From Bacteroides faecis MAJ27 (GTDB taxonomy: Bacteria > Bacteroidota > Bacteroidia > Bacteroidales > Bacteroidaceae): a stretch of DNA of 64,000 nucleotides. The DNA lies in the NCBI RefSeq assembly GCF_900106755.1, contig NZ_FNNN01000022.1, forward strand, positions 1 to 64,000. The letters run 5' to 3'. Both the position numbers and the translations under genes were made by a program. The stretch's first letter is position 1. Every line of letters begins with the position of its first letter. This document shows positions 1 to 8,738 of this stretch, piece after piece. Under the pieces are notes generated by a model. That model worked only from the letters and a program-made list of their open reading frames with translations. It made no database searches and was not told the DNA's origin.

Positions 1-90
1 TCAGTTTTGGTTATAATCCAAGTGGATCAGTTTCGGTTATAAAGGTGGGTCAGGTGACTTTTATAATAATGGGTCAAGTGACTTTATATT
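1..90. mobile_element. Probable terminus of an IS21-like insertion sequence
   Basis: The first 90 bases contain degenerate repeats of about 24 bp built around GGTCA(A/G)GTGACTTT and GGATCAGTTT(C/T)GGTTATAA. Multiple short terminal repeats of this kind are typical of IS21-family ends. No transposase is visible because the body of the element would lie left of position 1. The exact boundary is uncertain and lies between about 79 and 93. It falls just inside the start of a minus-strand gene, which supports an insertion rather than ordinary intergenic DNA. Confidence 0.4.
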
Positions 91-129
91 TTCCACCAGT
101 CCTTTTTCGGTAAATATGTAAAGACGCAT
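61..129 (-). pseudogene. Truncated start of the next gene in the polysaccharide operon
   Basis: An ATG at 129-127 on the minus strand is preceded by a purine-rich GGAGAGG, a good ribosome binding site. It opens a frame reading MRLYIFTEKGLVEN and then runs into the repeat sequence of the putative insertion element, ending at a stop at 61-63 after 22 codons. It follows the glycosyltransferase ending at 240 by 110 bp in the same direction, so it is probably the next gene of that operon, disrupted near its start. The original product cannot be identified from 14 residues. Confidence 0.45.
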
Positions 130-239
130 CTGGGAACCTCTCCGGCTCATTACCGGAATGCGAAAGAGGAATGAGGCAGCTCAATTGTACGGATGAAGCC
201 CGATTGTACGGATACAGCCAAGACCGGGAAATGAGTCTG

Positions 240-1442
240 TTATTGGGAAATGATCTCCTGAAAAGCTTTCAGGTAGCGTTTGCTGACCGTTTCCATATTA
301 ATCTTTTCCCGGATGATCCGTTCCGATTCTTTTCCCATTTCTCTGCAACGTTCGGGAGATTCGAACATCTCTCTGATTCTTTCTGCCAGGCTGTCGGCAT
401 CTCCGTCCTTAAAGAAGTATCCGTTTCTGCCTTCCATGACCAGGTCGCGTTCCGTGCTGTCGCATACGGCACAAAGAACAGGCATCCCGTACGTCATGGC
501 GTCATTGATCGAAAGTCCTCCCATACCCGCCAGCACATAGATACTCGATTCGTTCATATAAGCTCCCAGCATCTTCGGATCGTAGACGGCTCCGATAAAG
601 CGGATACGGTCTGCCAATTGCAAGTCGCTTGCCTGTTGCTTGAGGCGGTCCAGCTCCGGTCCGTCGCCTACGATCACCAGTTCCGCTTCCGGATAGTCGG
701 CGGCTACTTTCCGGAAAGCCTCTATCAGTAAATCCACCCGTTTCCATTTTACCAGCCGTCCGATGTGCAGCAGGCGGCGGTCGCACGGCGGAAGGATGGA
801 GGGAGAAGCCAGTACGGATTCTTTTTCTTTGAGAAGCGCATCCGTATCGGTCGAATTGTAGGTGACGTGTATCTGTTCTTTCTTTACTCCGTAAGAAGGA
901 AGGATATCGTAGGCGGCTGTCGAGTAGTTCAGCGTTCCGGCAGCCTTGGCGTAGCAGTACTTACGTATCTGGGTCGTTACCCATTGTCTCAGATAAAATC
1001 CGGTACCCTTGCTGAGCAGACGCATACCTTCGTCGTGCATCGGGTTGGCCTTGAAATATTCCCTGATCTTTCCGTAAGGCGGAGTCTGGAAGGGGATTTC
1101 GCGAATCACCAGTCTGGCGTTGCAAGACTTGATCGCTTTTCTCAGTGCAGGCTGGAAGAAAACTTGCAGGAAGTAGGGCCATCCTACCACTACTATATCC
1201 GGTTTTTCTTCCGCAATGATTTCGGGGAGTGCGGGAAAAGCGCTTTTTCCGTAGAACATCTTCTTTTCCGGCGTTGTCAGATGCTTGTAGGCGCCTCCTT
1301 CTACCATTTTCACCCCTTTGCCAATCGTTGTGTTTCCTTTTTGGGGGCTGACGACGGTTATTTCGATTCCTTTTGCCTGTAGTCTGTTGAGCATGGCATT
1401 CAGGTAGTGGGGGATTCCTCCGAATGTAAAAAGTACTTTCAT
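240..1442 (-). CDS. Glycosyltransferase family 4 type (GT-B)
   Basis: A 400-residue GT-B glycosyltransferase. The N-terminal half starts MKVLFTFGGIPHYLNAMLNRL, the usual glycine-rich acceptor-domain start. The C-terminal half has the nucleotide-sugar domain: GRLVKWKRVDLLIEAF near residue 230, then ELVIVGDGPELDRL. The GGLSINDAMTYGMPVLC region stands where the EX7E motif normally lies, but the first acidic residue is not obvious. It presumably adds a sugar from a nucleotide donor to a lipid-linked surface polysaccharide at the cytoplasmic face of the inner membrane. The start overlaps the end of the upstream gene by 4 bp, so they are translationally coupled. Donor and acceptor cannot be deduced. 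Confidence 0.85.
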   Translation of the reverse strand: MKVLFTFGGIPHYLNAMLNRLQAKGIEITVVSPQKGNTTIGKGVKMVEGGAYKHLTTPEKKMFYGKSAFPALPEIIAEEKPDIVVVGWPYFLQVFFQPALRKAIKSCNARLVIREIPFQTPPYGKIREYFKANPMHDEGMRLLSKGTGFYLRQWVTTQIRKYCYAKAAGTLNYSTAAYDILPSYGVKKEQIHVTYNSTDTDALLKEKESVLASPSILPPCDRRLLHIGRLVKWKRVDLLIEAFRKVAADYPEAELVIVGDGPELDRLKQQASDLQLADRIRFIGAVYDPKMLGAYMNESSIYVLAGMGGLSINDAMTYGMPVLCAVCDSTERDLVMEGRNGYFFKDGDADSLAERIREMFESPERCREMGKESERIIREKINMETVSKRYLKAFQEIISQ

Positions 1443-2572
1443 TGTATATGCTTGCTGATTTGATTAAAACATGTGATTAGTTTCTCCACAGTGTGTTCGT
1501 GGGCGTATCGGTCGAAAGCGTGGAGGGGTGTCTTTGCTTCGGTACACAGCGAACGGATAGCTGCGCTGCATTCTCCGGCATTGTCTTCTCCGGTGGTCTG
1601 GCCTGTGCCGTACTGTTCCACTCTTTGTCCCATGCAGAAGCCACGGCTGACGATGACCGGTTTGCGGAAGGCGGCTGCTTTGGTCAGCAGGTTACTGCTG
1701 CCGGTGAACTGCTTGTATGCGGCAAAGATAAGATCGCTCTCCGCTATCAGGGCATTGAAGCAGCTTTCATCGGGAATCTTCTCTAAAGAAAACAGACAAT
1801 TACTTCTTGACTTTTCAAAAGTCTGCAGATCGTTTTCCTGTTGTGCGGTGAGAGAAGATTTTCCGGCAATCAGGAAGAAGTAGTCTTCTTCGGGCAGTAA
1901 AGGGATGCTTTCCAGCAACAGTTTTATTCCCTTGCGGAAATTGATTGAACCGAGCAATGATACGACTTTCCTTCCTTGAGCCTTCTCTTTCAGTTCCTGT
2001 AGCAACGGGTAAGTGGTGGCGGGAGCCGAAAGATCGGCAAAGTCAGGAAACAGCAGAATGTTGCCCTGAAATGCTTTCAGGTCTTTTGCCGAGTATTCGT
2101 TCAGTATACCTGTCCCCACGCAATTCTTGCTGCGCAGGAAAGGCCGTGTATCGGGCATCCCCGGCTGGTAGGGCGGCAGGGCTGACTGAACAAGCAGCCC
2201 GCTCCACTGATAAGGCAACAGAAGATTGAACAGCCATAATGGAGCCAGGGTAGGCAACATATCGTCGAGGCAGGCGAAGAATACCAGATCGGGATGCTGC
2301 CGTTTAAGGCTCCGGCGCAGCCTGTATAAGTTTTGCAAACGAATCATTGCATTACGCAATACAACCAGCTTCTTCTGCAACGGTTTCCCGGCAGGAAGCG
2401 GCAGCAGCGGATGCGCCGAAATGGGCTGAAAGGTGACCGTAGCCTGTATATGTTTCCCGTCGGGAGCGATGAGCGACGTTTCGTTACCCATGCCGGCCCA
2501 AGTGTGGGCAAACTGTTTATAGTACGTCTCCCGATGGCCTGATACTGAACAATCAATGACGGTAACTTTCAT
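1439..2572 (-). CDS. Glycosyltransferase (GT-B, GT4-like)
   Basis: A 377-residue protein with GT-B features. The N-terminus MKVTVIDCSVSGHRETYYKQF resembles an acceptor-binding Rossmann start. The middle contains GSINFRKGIKLLLESIPLL followed by YFFLIAGKSS, the typical start of a GT4 donor domain. The C-terminal part includes FAAYKQFTGSSNLLTKAAAFRKPVIVS, matching the position of the nucleotide-sugar binding loop. It is more divergent than its neighbours, so its donor is unknown. It overlaps both flanking genes by 4 bp and is the fourth gene of the five-gene minus-strand operon. Confidence 0.75.
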   Translation of the reverse strand: MKVTVIDCSVSGHRETYYKQFAHTWAGMGNETSLIAPDGKHIQATVTFQPISAHPLLPLPAGKPLQKKLVVLRNAMIRLQNLYRLRRSLKRQHPDLVFFACLDDMLPTLAPLWLFNLLLPYQWSGLLVQSALPPYQPGMPDTRPFLRSKNCVGTGILNEYSAKDLKAFQGNILLFPDFADLSAPATTYPLLQELKEKAQGRKVVSLLGSINFRKGIKLLLESIPLLPEEDYFFLIAGKSSLTAQQENDLQTFEKSRSNCLFSLEKIPDESCFNALIAESDLIFAAYKQFTGSSNLLTKAAAFRKPVIVSRGFCMGQRVEQYGTGQTTGEDNAGECSAAIRSLCTEAKTPLHAFDRYAHEHTVEKLITCFNQISKHIQ

Positions 2573-3741
2573 GATTTCAATGCTTCTGAATAAACTTGCA
2601 GTAACTTCTGTCCCGCCAACTGAAAATCGAAACGGTTGACAATGGACTGACGGATTTTCTTTTTGTCGAACTGCTCATAGGTATCGTACAATGCTTTCAT
2701 TTTCCCGGCGAGGGCCTCCACATCTCCCGGCTGAATGAGAAAGCCGCTTTCGGGAGTGATGATATTTTCCGGTCCTCCGCATTCGGTGCCGATAGCTGGC
2801 AGACCTGTTGCCATCGCTTCGATAAAGACAATGCCGAACGTCTCTGCATAGGAGGCCAGTACAAAAGCGTCGCAAGTGCCCAGCAGTTCGGACAGTTCTT
2901 CCCGTGACAGGCGACCGGTCAGCTTTACCTGCCCTTGCAACTGAAGAGACTGAATCTGCTCCGTGAGTGACTGCATTTCTTCTCCGTCTCCGGCAATAAG
3001 CAAAGAGACATGCGGCATATCCTTGAAGGTCCGGTGAAAGGCAATCAGCAAATCCCGGAATCCTTTCCGTTTATTCAGGTTTCCGGTACTGATGAAGGTG
3101 AAATGCTTCTCTTTCTCCGTCTGATGGAGGCTGAACTTGAAGGTGCTCGTATCTACAAAGTTAGGTATAACCGTCACTTTATCTAGGTCGTTGATATAAG
3201 GGTAGAGGCTTCGTTTCAGTTTTGTGCCGACGCAGATAATCTTTCGTGCTTCGCTGTATGACTTCTTTAAGATCACTTCCTGCGACGGAGTTGTCTGATT
3301 ACCATTAATGGAAGATGCGTGCTCCGTGATGACGTAGGGAATCTTGTACCATTTGTAAATCAGCCGGGCGGTATACCCCGCCCACGTGGCAAAATGTGCG
3401 TGAATCAGGTCGGGACGCCCCTGTGTGCGGATGTACTTCCGTACTAGCAGGACGGTCAGTAATGACCAGATGATTCCTCCTGTACGGGTGCTTAGCTTCG
3501 GGTTCCAGGCATGCATGCGCATGGTGACGAAACTGCCGTTATCTTCCGCCGAAATCTGAAAATGGCTTTCTTTGCGGAACCGTTTCCATGTGAAGTTTTT
3601 CAGGGGTCTTTGCTCTGTAAAGGCAAGCCCTGTCTTGCAGCCCGATTTAACCAGTTGCATAGCCTGCTCGAAGAACATATATCCCCGGTGTGGAGAGGAA
3701 TCCTTCTCAGGATAGTACATAGGAAGTATCAGTATATGCAT
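2569..3741 (-). CDS. Glycosyltransferase family 4
   Basis: A 390-residue retaining-type glycosyltransferase and the clearest GT4 member of the operon. Visible motifs are HAHFATWAGYTARL in the acceptor domain, STGNLNKRKGFRDLLIAF and LLIAGDGEEMQSL at the start of the donor domain, and an EX7E motif in YAETFGIVFIEAMATGLPAI. This is followed by GGPENIITPESGFLIQPGD. The family transfers sugars from NDP-sugars in capsule, O-antigen or exopolysaccharide synthesis. It overlaps the upstream gene by 13 bp and the downstream gene by 4 bp, so it is part of the same transcript. Confidence 0.88.
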   Translation of the reverse strand: MHILILPMYYPEKDSSPHRGYMFFEQAMQLVKSGCKTGLAFTEQRPLKNFTWKRFRKESHFQISAEDNGSFVTMRMHAWNPKLSTRTGGIIWSLLTVLLVRKYIRTQGRPDLIHAHFATWAGYTARLIYKWYKIPYVITEHASSINGNQTTPSQEVILKKSYSEARKIICVGTKLKRSLYPYINDLDKVTVIPNFVDTSTFKFSLHQTEKEKHFTFISTGNLNKRKGFRDLLIAFHRTFKDMPHVSLLIAGDGEEMQSLTEQIQSLQLQGQVKLTGRLSREELSELLGTCDAFVLASYAETFGIVFIEAMATGLPAIGTECGGPENIITPESGFLIQPGDVEALAGKMKALYDTYEQFDKKKIRQSIVNRFDFQLAGQKLLQVYSEALKS

Positions 3742-4757
3742 TTGTCTTTTATTTTTAGAAGAAGAATGGTGTAGAAGTCACGGATACGTTTCCCCAGAGT
3801 AACGGTGGGCACGCCGGTGTAAGCGGAAGCTTTCTTGCGGAATGCCTCTTCATCGTCGAAAGCGGGGTGGTTCACAAAGTGTTTGTACAGCAGATACAAT
3901 CCCCTTTTCTTCTCATAGGGAAGGTGCCACACTGCCAGTTGCTCGTCTCCTTTTTCTACCGTATTGTATTTGGGATAGGTCCAGAGACGTTTGACGTATT
4001 GATTGGCGATATTATTGTGGATGTGGAGCTTTGTCGCCACTACGCTCAGGAAGTGGGCTTCCTCGTTCAGCTTGGGTCGGTTGGCGGCAAAGCGTTCGAG
4101 GTTGTAATTCCACAGGGCGGGATATGCTTCATTGATTTGTGCCACTACATCTCCCCGCAGCGAGATAAATTCTCCCCCGTAGTAATGGACAAGTTCCTCT
4201 TTTATTTCTGGATTCTTCGCTTCTCCGTAACAGTCGTTATAGATGTCCGTCATTTCCTTTAGCGTGATTCCGTTTACGCTGAGGTCCGGTCGGTCGGATG
4301 CGTCGTACAGGGCGGAGCCATGTTTCCGGGTATCGCTGAAAAGCTGCTCCAGCGGACGCATGCAGAGACAGTCCGCGTCGCAGACGAGCAATGTATCGTC
4401 TGCCTGCATTCTTTTCTCCATATAGCGCAGGATGTCATACAGGTAGAACTGGTTTCTCCATGCTCCGTACCATCCCTCGGGCGGGATGCAGAGGTAGGGC
4501 AAACAGACGGTTTCAATCTGTAACTCCTTGAATAGCCGCTCCAGATAATCGGGAAACTGATCCAGATTGCTGAAGAAAAGCAGCTTGTCATTCGGATGAT
4601 AATGCCTGAAGGTGGTGAAAAACGGTACTTGTATCTGCATATATATGGAATGGACGAGGGCGGAATCTCCCCGTTTGCCTGCCTGCGGATAGAAACTGGC
4701 ATCTTCTTTGGATTCTTTGTAGAACCAAGTCGCTATGTAATTGGTAGGTGTCGTCAT
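3729..4757 (-). CDS. Putative GT-A type glycosyltransferase of a surface polysaccharide operon
   Basis: A 342-residue soluble protein. It contains DTLLVCDADCLCMRPLEQLF near residue 120, where the strand followed by DAD resembles the DXD metal and nucleotide-sugar site of GT-A glycosyltransferases. FRHYHPNDKLLFFSNLDQFPDYL and NQFYLYDILRYM fit the preceding Rossmann-like strands and helices. A later NEEAHFLSVVATKLH segment resembles the acid-containing acceptor region of galactosyltransferase-like GT-A enzymes. I do not recognise a named family. It lies between the flippase and the GT4 genes with 4-bp and 13-bp overlaps, consistent with a role in the same repeat-unit assembly. Confidence 0.55.
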   Translation of the reverse strand: MTTPTNYIATWFYKESKEDASFYPQAGKRGDSALVHSIYMQIQVPFFTTFRHYHPNDKLLFFSNLDQFPDYLERLFKELQIETVCLPYLCIPPEGWYGAWRNQFYLYDILRYMEKRMQADDTLLVCDADCLCMRPLEQLFSDTRKHGSALYDASDRPDLSVNGITLKEMTDIYNDCYGEAKNPEIKEELVHYYGGEFISLRGDVVAQINEAYPALWNYNLERFAANRPKLNEEAHFLSVVATKLHIHNNIANQYVKRLWTYPKYNTVEKGDEQLAVWHLPYEKKRGLYLLYKHFVNHPAFDDEEAFRKKASAYTGVPTVTLGKRIRDFYTILLLKIKDKCIY

Positions 4758-6202
4758 GATATCTTTTTCTTTTTAATGAACTGAATACATTCATTGAAAA
4801 TGACTGATTGCATTTTCCACAAAACAAGTGCGTATAGAGAAGCCACGAAAACAACTTTGATGGCAAGTGACAGATACAGGCTGGTGATGCCCAGCGTAAT
4901 GTAATGGGCGGCGATGGTCAGCGAAGCTGCCAGCAGAAAGTACGGAGCGATATCTTTCAGTATGCTCCACAGGGTCAGCGGAATTTCCCTTCGGGCAAAG
5001 AGGTACCAGACGAACATCCACAGGATATTGATAGCGACAAACAGATAAATCATGGTAGTGATGCCATAAGGATAGCTGATGCAGGCAGTGATCAGTTGCA
5101 GTACGCTTAGTGCGATACTGTTGAACATGAAGACGGAAGAACGTCCGCGGCTGACCAGTAATAAAGAGAACAGATTGTTGACCGGGATAAAAGCTCCCCA
5201 TATACAGAGCAGCTGCATGATCCGGGCGGAAGCGAGCCATTTGTCCGTGATGGTAATCAGAATAAATTCTTTGGCAATAAGGCTGAGCCCGAACATGGCG
5301 GGGAAAGAGATAAAGGCTGTGAATCGCAGCATCTTATGGAATACAGCCGCCTGACGCTGCGGATCATTGGCTACACTTGCCAGTACAGGCTGGGTGACTC
5401 CGTTGATCATTCCGGTGATGAGGGCGTGCCCCTTATTGTTCCAGTTGTTGGCCTGGCTAAAGTCTCCGACCTCTTGTTTGGTATAGAACTTACCTAGCAG
5501 GACCGAGAACAGGTTTTGATTAATGATGATAAAAATTTGGGTAATCAGCATTTTGCTGCTGAATCCGAACATCTCTTTGATAGGCGAGAAGTCGATGCGG
5601 AAACTGGGTTTCCAGTGGGCAAAGTACCAGTTGAGCATAGTGCCTATGAGGACAAAAACCATCGTTTGTATCGCTATGCCCCAATAGGCGAATCCGTTCG
5701 CGGCAAGAATGATGGCGACCATTCCGGAGACGAACAGGCTTGAAAGGGAAATGATGGTATTTTCTTTCACTTTCAGGTTGCGGAAGAGGATAGCTCGCGG
5801 AGCAATTCCGAAACTGGCTATAAAAAAGCTGAGGAAAGAAAAACGGGCCAGTGACGTTAGCTCCGGGGTGTCGTAAAAGTCAGCAATCAGAGGAGCCGAG
5901 AAATAGAGCAGGACGTACAGGGTGGCGCCACAGGAGATACTGAACCAGAATACAGCATTGTAGTCTTTATCGCTGACCTTCTCGCGGTTGGCCAGCGCTG
6001 CCACAAGACCGCTTTCCTGTAGAGCGGAAGCGATGGCAGGAAAGATGGCCAGCATGCCGATCATACCATAATCGGAACGGTCCAGTAATCTTCCCAGTAC
6101 TATTCCGAAAAGAAGTCCTAATAGTTGCTGTATGCTGCTGCTAAGTCCTCCCCAAAATAGCCCTTTGGCTGTCTTTTGTTTCAGTGACTGTTCTTCACTC
6201 AT
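4754..6202 (-). CDS. Polysaccharide flippase, MOP/PST family (Wzx-like)
   Basis: A 482-residue integral membrane protein with about a dozen hydrophobic segments. The start MSEEQSLKQKTAKGLFWGGL, then IQQLLGLLFGIVLGRLLDRSDYGMIGM, is typical of lipopolysaccharide and exopolysaccharide flippases of the MOP superfamily. The ATG at 6202 was chosen over an upstream in-frame ATG at 6262 because family homology begins here and the upstream 20 residues look unrelated. The family moves undecaprenyl-linked repeat units across the inner membrane. It is the first gene of the operon, so the locus is a Wzx-type pathway, although no Wzy polymerase is visible in the window. Confidence 0.88.
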   Translation of the reverse strand: MSEEQSLKQKTAKGLFWGGLSSSIQQLLGLLFGIVLGRLLDRSDYGMIGMLAIFPAIASALQESGLVAALANREKVSDKDYNAVFWFSISCGATLYVLLYFSAPLIADFYDTPELTSLARFSFLSFFIASFGIAPRAILFRNLKVKENTIISLSSLFVSGMVAIILAANGFAYWGIAIQTMVFVLIGTMLNWYFAHWKPSFRIDFSPIKEMFGFSSKMLITQIFIIINQNLFSVLLGKFYTKQEVGDFSQANNWNNKGHALITGMINGVTQPVLASVANDPQRQAAVFHKMLRFTAFISFPAMFGLSLIAKEFILITITDKWLASARIMQLLCIWGAFIPVNNLFSLLLVSRGRSSVFMFNSIALSVLQLITACISYPYGITTMIYLFVAINILWMFVWYLFARREIPLTLWSILKDIAPYFLLAASLTIAAHYITLGITSLYLSLAIKVVFVASLYALVLWKMQSVIFNECIQFIKKKKIS

Positions 6203-6295
6203 ATTATTATAATCGGTGAAGGAGGGTGTGCCAAAAGTCAGTGACACATCCCATCCTTCCATTCCTCATTTGTTGATGGTGTATTAGCTTATCGC

Positions 6296-8335
6296 TTATT
6301 TTACTTCGCTACCCGGCTTCACCTCTTTCTGAGGCATGATCACTGCCAGGCTACCGTCGTTGTTTTCGGCACTCAGAATCATGCCTTCACTGACGATACC
6401 TTTCAGCTTGCGCGGTGCGAGGTTGGCGATAAAGCAAACCTGTTTGCCTACCAGTTCTTCTGGCTGGTAATGCTTTGCGATACCCGATACGATGGTACGT
6501 GTTTCCAGTCCGTCGTCAATCTTGAATTGCAGCAGCTTGTCGGCTTTCGGCACTTTCTGGCATTCGAGGATGGTACCTACGCGGATATCCAGTTTCATGA
6601 AGTCGTCAAATTCGATGTTCGGACGAATCGGATTTGCCTTGTAGTTGGCTTCTTCGTTGGCTTTCTTGGTATCGAGCAGTTTCTGTACCTGTGCTTCGAT
6701 CACGCTATCTTCTATTTTTTCAAACAGGAGTTCCGCCTTGTTCAGTTGATGGCCTACCGGTAGCAGGTCGTTTCTGCCCAGTTCTGCCCATTCGAAAGTT
6801 TCCATGTTCAGCATCTTGCGGAGTTTCTCCGAGCTGAAAGGCAGGAACGGTTCGAAAGCGATGGCAAGGTTGGCAACCAGTTGCAGCGAGATGTTCAGGA
6901 TGGTGCCTACACGTTCCATGTCGGTCTTAGCCAGTTTCCAAGGTTCGGTGTCGGCAAGGTACTTGTTGCCGATGCGTGCCAGATTCATCGCTTCTTTCTG
7001 CGCATCGCGGAATTTGAATACGTCGAGCAGTTTTTCTACTTCTGCTTTCACGTCGGCAAATTCTTTCAGCGTTTCTTTGTCGTACTCTGTCAAATTGCCT
7101 TGTGCGGGTACTTTGCTGTCGAAGTATTTCTGGGTCAGTACCATGGCACGGTTTACGAAGTTGCCGTATACGGCTACCAGTTCATTGTTGTTGCGTGCCT
7201 GGAAGTCTTTCCAGGTAAAGTCGTTGTCTTTCGTTTCCGGGGCATTGGCAGTCAGCACATAACGGAGCACGTCTTGCTTGCCGGGGAAGTCTTCCAGATA
7301 TTCGTGCAACCATACTGCCCAGTTGCGGGAAGTCGAAATCTTGTCTCCTTCCAGATTCAGGAATTCGTTGCTCGGAACGTTGTCCGGCAGGATATAGCTG
7401 CCTTCTGCTTTCAGCATGGCAGGGAATACGATGCAGTGGAACACGATGTTGTCTTTTCCGATGAAATGGAGCAGGCGGGTTTCGGGATCTTTCCACCATG
7501 TTTCCCAACTGTCGGGAAGCAGTTCCTTTGTATTGGAGATATATCCGATAGGAGCATCGAACCATACATACAGCACCTTTCCTTCAGCGCCTTCAACGGG
7601 CACAGGAATACCCCAGTCGAGGTCGCGGCTTACGGCACGTGGCTGCAATCCCATATCGAGCCAGCTTTTGCACTGTCCGTATACGTTGGGACGCCATTCT
7701 TTGTGATCTTCCAGAATCCATTGGCGCAACCAGCCTTCGTGTTTGTCGAGAGGAAGATACCAGTGCTTGGTCTCCTTCATGACAGGCTTGCTGCCGCTGA
7801 TGGCGCTTTTGGGGTTGATCAGGTCGGTGGGCGACAGGGAAGTTCCGCATTTCTCGCATTGGTCGCCATAAGCGCCTTCCGAATGGCAGTGAGGACATTC
7901 TCCGGTGATATAGCGGTCGGCAAGGAACGTTTTCGCTTCTTCGTCGTAATATTGTTCGGAAGTTTTTTCGATAAACTCTCCTTTGTTGTATAATGTCTTA
8001 AAGAAATCCGAAGCCAGCTGGTGGTGCGTCTTCGAAGTGGTGCGGCTGTATACGTCGAATGAAATGCCGAATTCTTCGAACGACTTCTTTATCAGATAGT
8101 GGTAACGGTCTACTACATCCTGCGGGGTGACTCCTTCTTTCTTTGCACGAATCGTGATGGGTACTCCGTGTTCGTCCGAACCTCCGATAAATAATACATC
8201 TTCTTTTTTCAGTCGCAGATAACGCACGTAGATATCTGCCGGTACATATACACCGGCCAGGTGACCGATATGTACAGGTCCGTTCGCATACGGCAGTGCC
8301 GATGTGACGGTGGTTCTCTTGAATTTCTTTTCCAT
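6296..8335 (-). CDS. metG: Methionyl-tRNA synthetase with C-terminal tRNA-binding domain
   Basis: A 679-residue class I aminoacyl-tRNA synthetase that charges tRNA-Met in the cytoplasm. The HIGH signature appears as PVHIGH around residues 20-25. A zinc knuckle follows with CPHCHSEGAYGDQCEKCG near residues 145-162. The KMSKS-type loop is KISTSRNW near residue 335. The C-terminal 110 residues form an EMAP/OB-fold tRNA-binding domain (FDDFMKLDIRVGTILECQKV), as in the long dimeric MetG form. It is 94 bp downstream of nothing in its own direction and carries its own -7 box TATCTTTG (minus strand, 8405-8398), so it is probably transcribed independently, with readthrough possible into the flippase operon. 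Confidence 0.97.
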   Translation of the reverse strand: MEKKFKRTTVTSALPYANGPVHIGHLAGVYVPADIYVRYLRLKKEDVLFIGGSDEHGVPITIRAKKEGVTPQDVVDRYHYLIKKSFEEFGISFDVYSRTTSKTHHQLASDFFKTLYNKGEFIEKTSEQYYDEEAKTFLADRYITGECPHCHSEGAYGDQCEKCGTSLSPTDLINPKSAISGSKPVMKETKHWYLPLDKHEGWLRQWILEDHKEWRPNVYGQCKSWLDMGLQPRAVSRDLDWGIPVPVEGAEGKVLYVWFDAPIGYISNTKELLPDSWETWWKDPETRLLHFIGKDNIVFHCIVFPAMLKAEGSYILPDNVPSNEFLNLEGDKISTSRNWAVWLHEYLEDFPGKQDVLRYVLTANAPETKDNDFTWKDFQARNNNELVAVYGNFVNRAMVLTQKYFDSKVPAQGNLTEYDKETLKEFADVKAEVEKLLDVFKFRDAQKEAMNLARIGNKYLADTEPWKLAKTDMERVGTILNISLQLVANLAIAFEPFLPFSSEKLRKMLNMETFEWAELGRNDLLPVGHQLNKAELLFEKIEDSVIEAQVQKLLDTKKANEEANYKANPIRPNIEFDDFMKLDIRVGTILECQKVPKADKLLQFKIDDGLETRTIVSGIAKHYQPEELVGKQVCFIANLAPRKLKGIVSEGMILSAENNDGSLAVIMPQKEVKPGSEVK

Positions 8336-8397
8336 TGATATAGAGTGATTTTATGATTTTACTGCTTGCAATGTGCAATGATACGGTTTGCAACGTG

Positions 8398-8430
8398 CAA
8401 AGATAATGCTTTCCGCAGATTTCAGGAAGA
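8398..8430 (-). promoter_or_regulatory. Promoter of metG
   Basis: On the minus strand, TATCTTTG at 8405-8398 matches the Bacteroides -7 consensus TAnnTTTG and lies about 63 bp before the metG start. The -33 element is weak and falls in the left arm of an inverted repeat. Confidence 0.6.
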
Positions 8431-8454
8431 AATGTGACAGGAAATCTGCGGAAA
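8410..8454. repeat. 14-bp perfect inverted repeat next to the metG promoter
   Basis: TTTCCGCAGATTTC-type arms at 8410-8423 and 8441-8454 are perfect complements separated by 17 bp. The hairpin lies between the end of the broken S24 gene and the metG -7 box. It could end transcription coming from the right, although no strong T-run follows, or act as an operator overlapping the -33 region. Confidence 0.55.
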
Positions 8455-8477
8455 AGGCCTGTTTATCCTGTTCCGTT

Positions 8478-8735
8478 TTACATCATCATATTTTTCCTTA
8501 TCGAGAACTTGACTATGGCCATATCCTGAATGGTGTCTACCGGCAAGTCCATGGGCTCATGATGCGGATTGTAGCTTACGAGTTTGACATATCCTTCTTT
8601 CTCTGACCGGTTGACGTATTTCACCGTCAGATACTGGTCGCCGTCGAGGTGAAATGCTACAATATACATTTCTCCGTAAATCACATTGCTGAAGTTGTTG
8701 ATCCCCTTGAATCCGATGATGTCTCCTGACTTAAG
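8478..8735 (-). pseudogene. 3' remnant of an S24/LexA-like transcriptional regulator
   Basis: The frame reads HILKSGDIIGFKGIN and then NVIYGEMYIVAFHLDGDQYL before ending in FSIRKNMMM. This is the C-terminal half of the S24 peptidase-like domain found in Bacteroides XRE-family regulators, whose usual N-terminal helix-turn-helix part is missing. The similarity stops abruptly near 8735, where AT-rich sequence on the other strand begins. A GTG at 8684 could initiate a 68-residue peptide, but that would lack the start of the domain. I read it as a gene truncated by an insertion or deletion. Confidence 0.6.
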
Positions 8736-8738
8736 AAT

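Noticed and set aside
171..1382. Long plus-strand open frames opposite the first glycosyltransferase gene
   Set aside because: They have no family motifs and lie antisense to a clear GT4 gene, so they are by-products of its codon use.
6881..7993. A 370-codon plus-strand frame opposite metG
   Set aside because: The minus strand encodes a complete methionyl-tRNA synthetase with all its motifs. The antisense frame has biased, phenylalanine- and valine-rich composition and no start signal.
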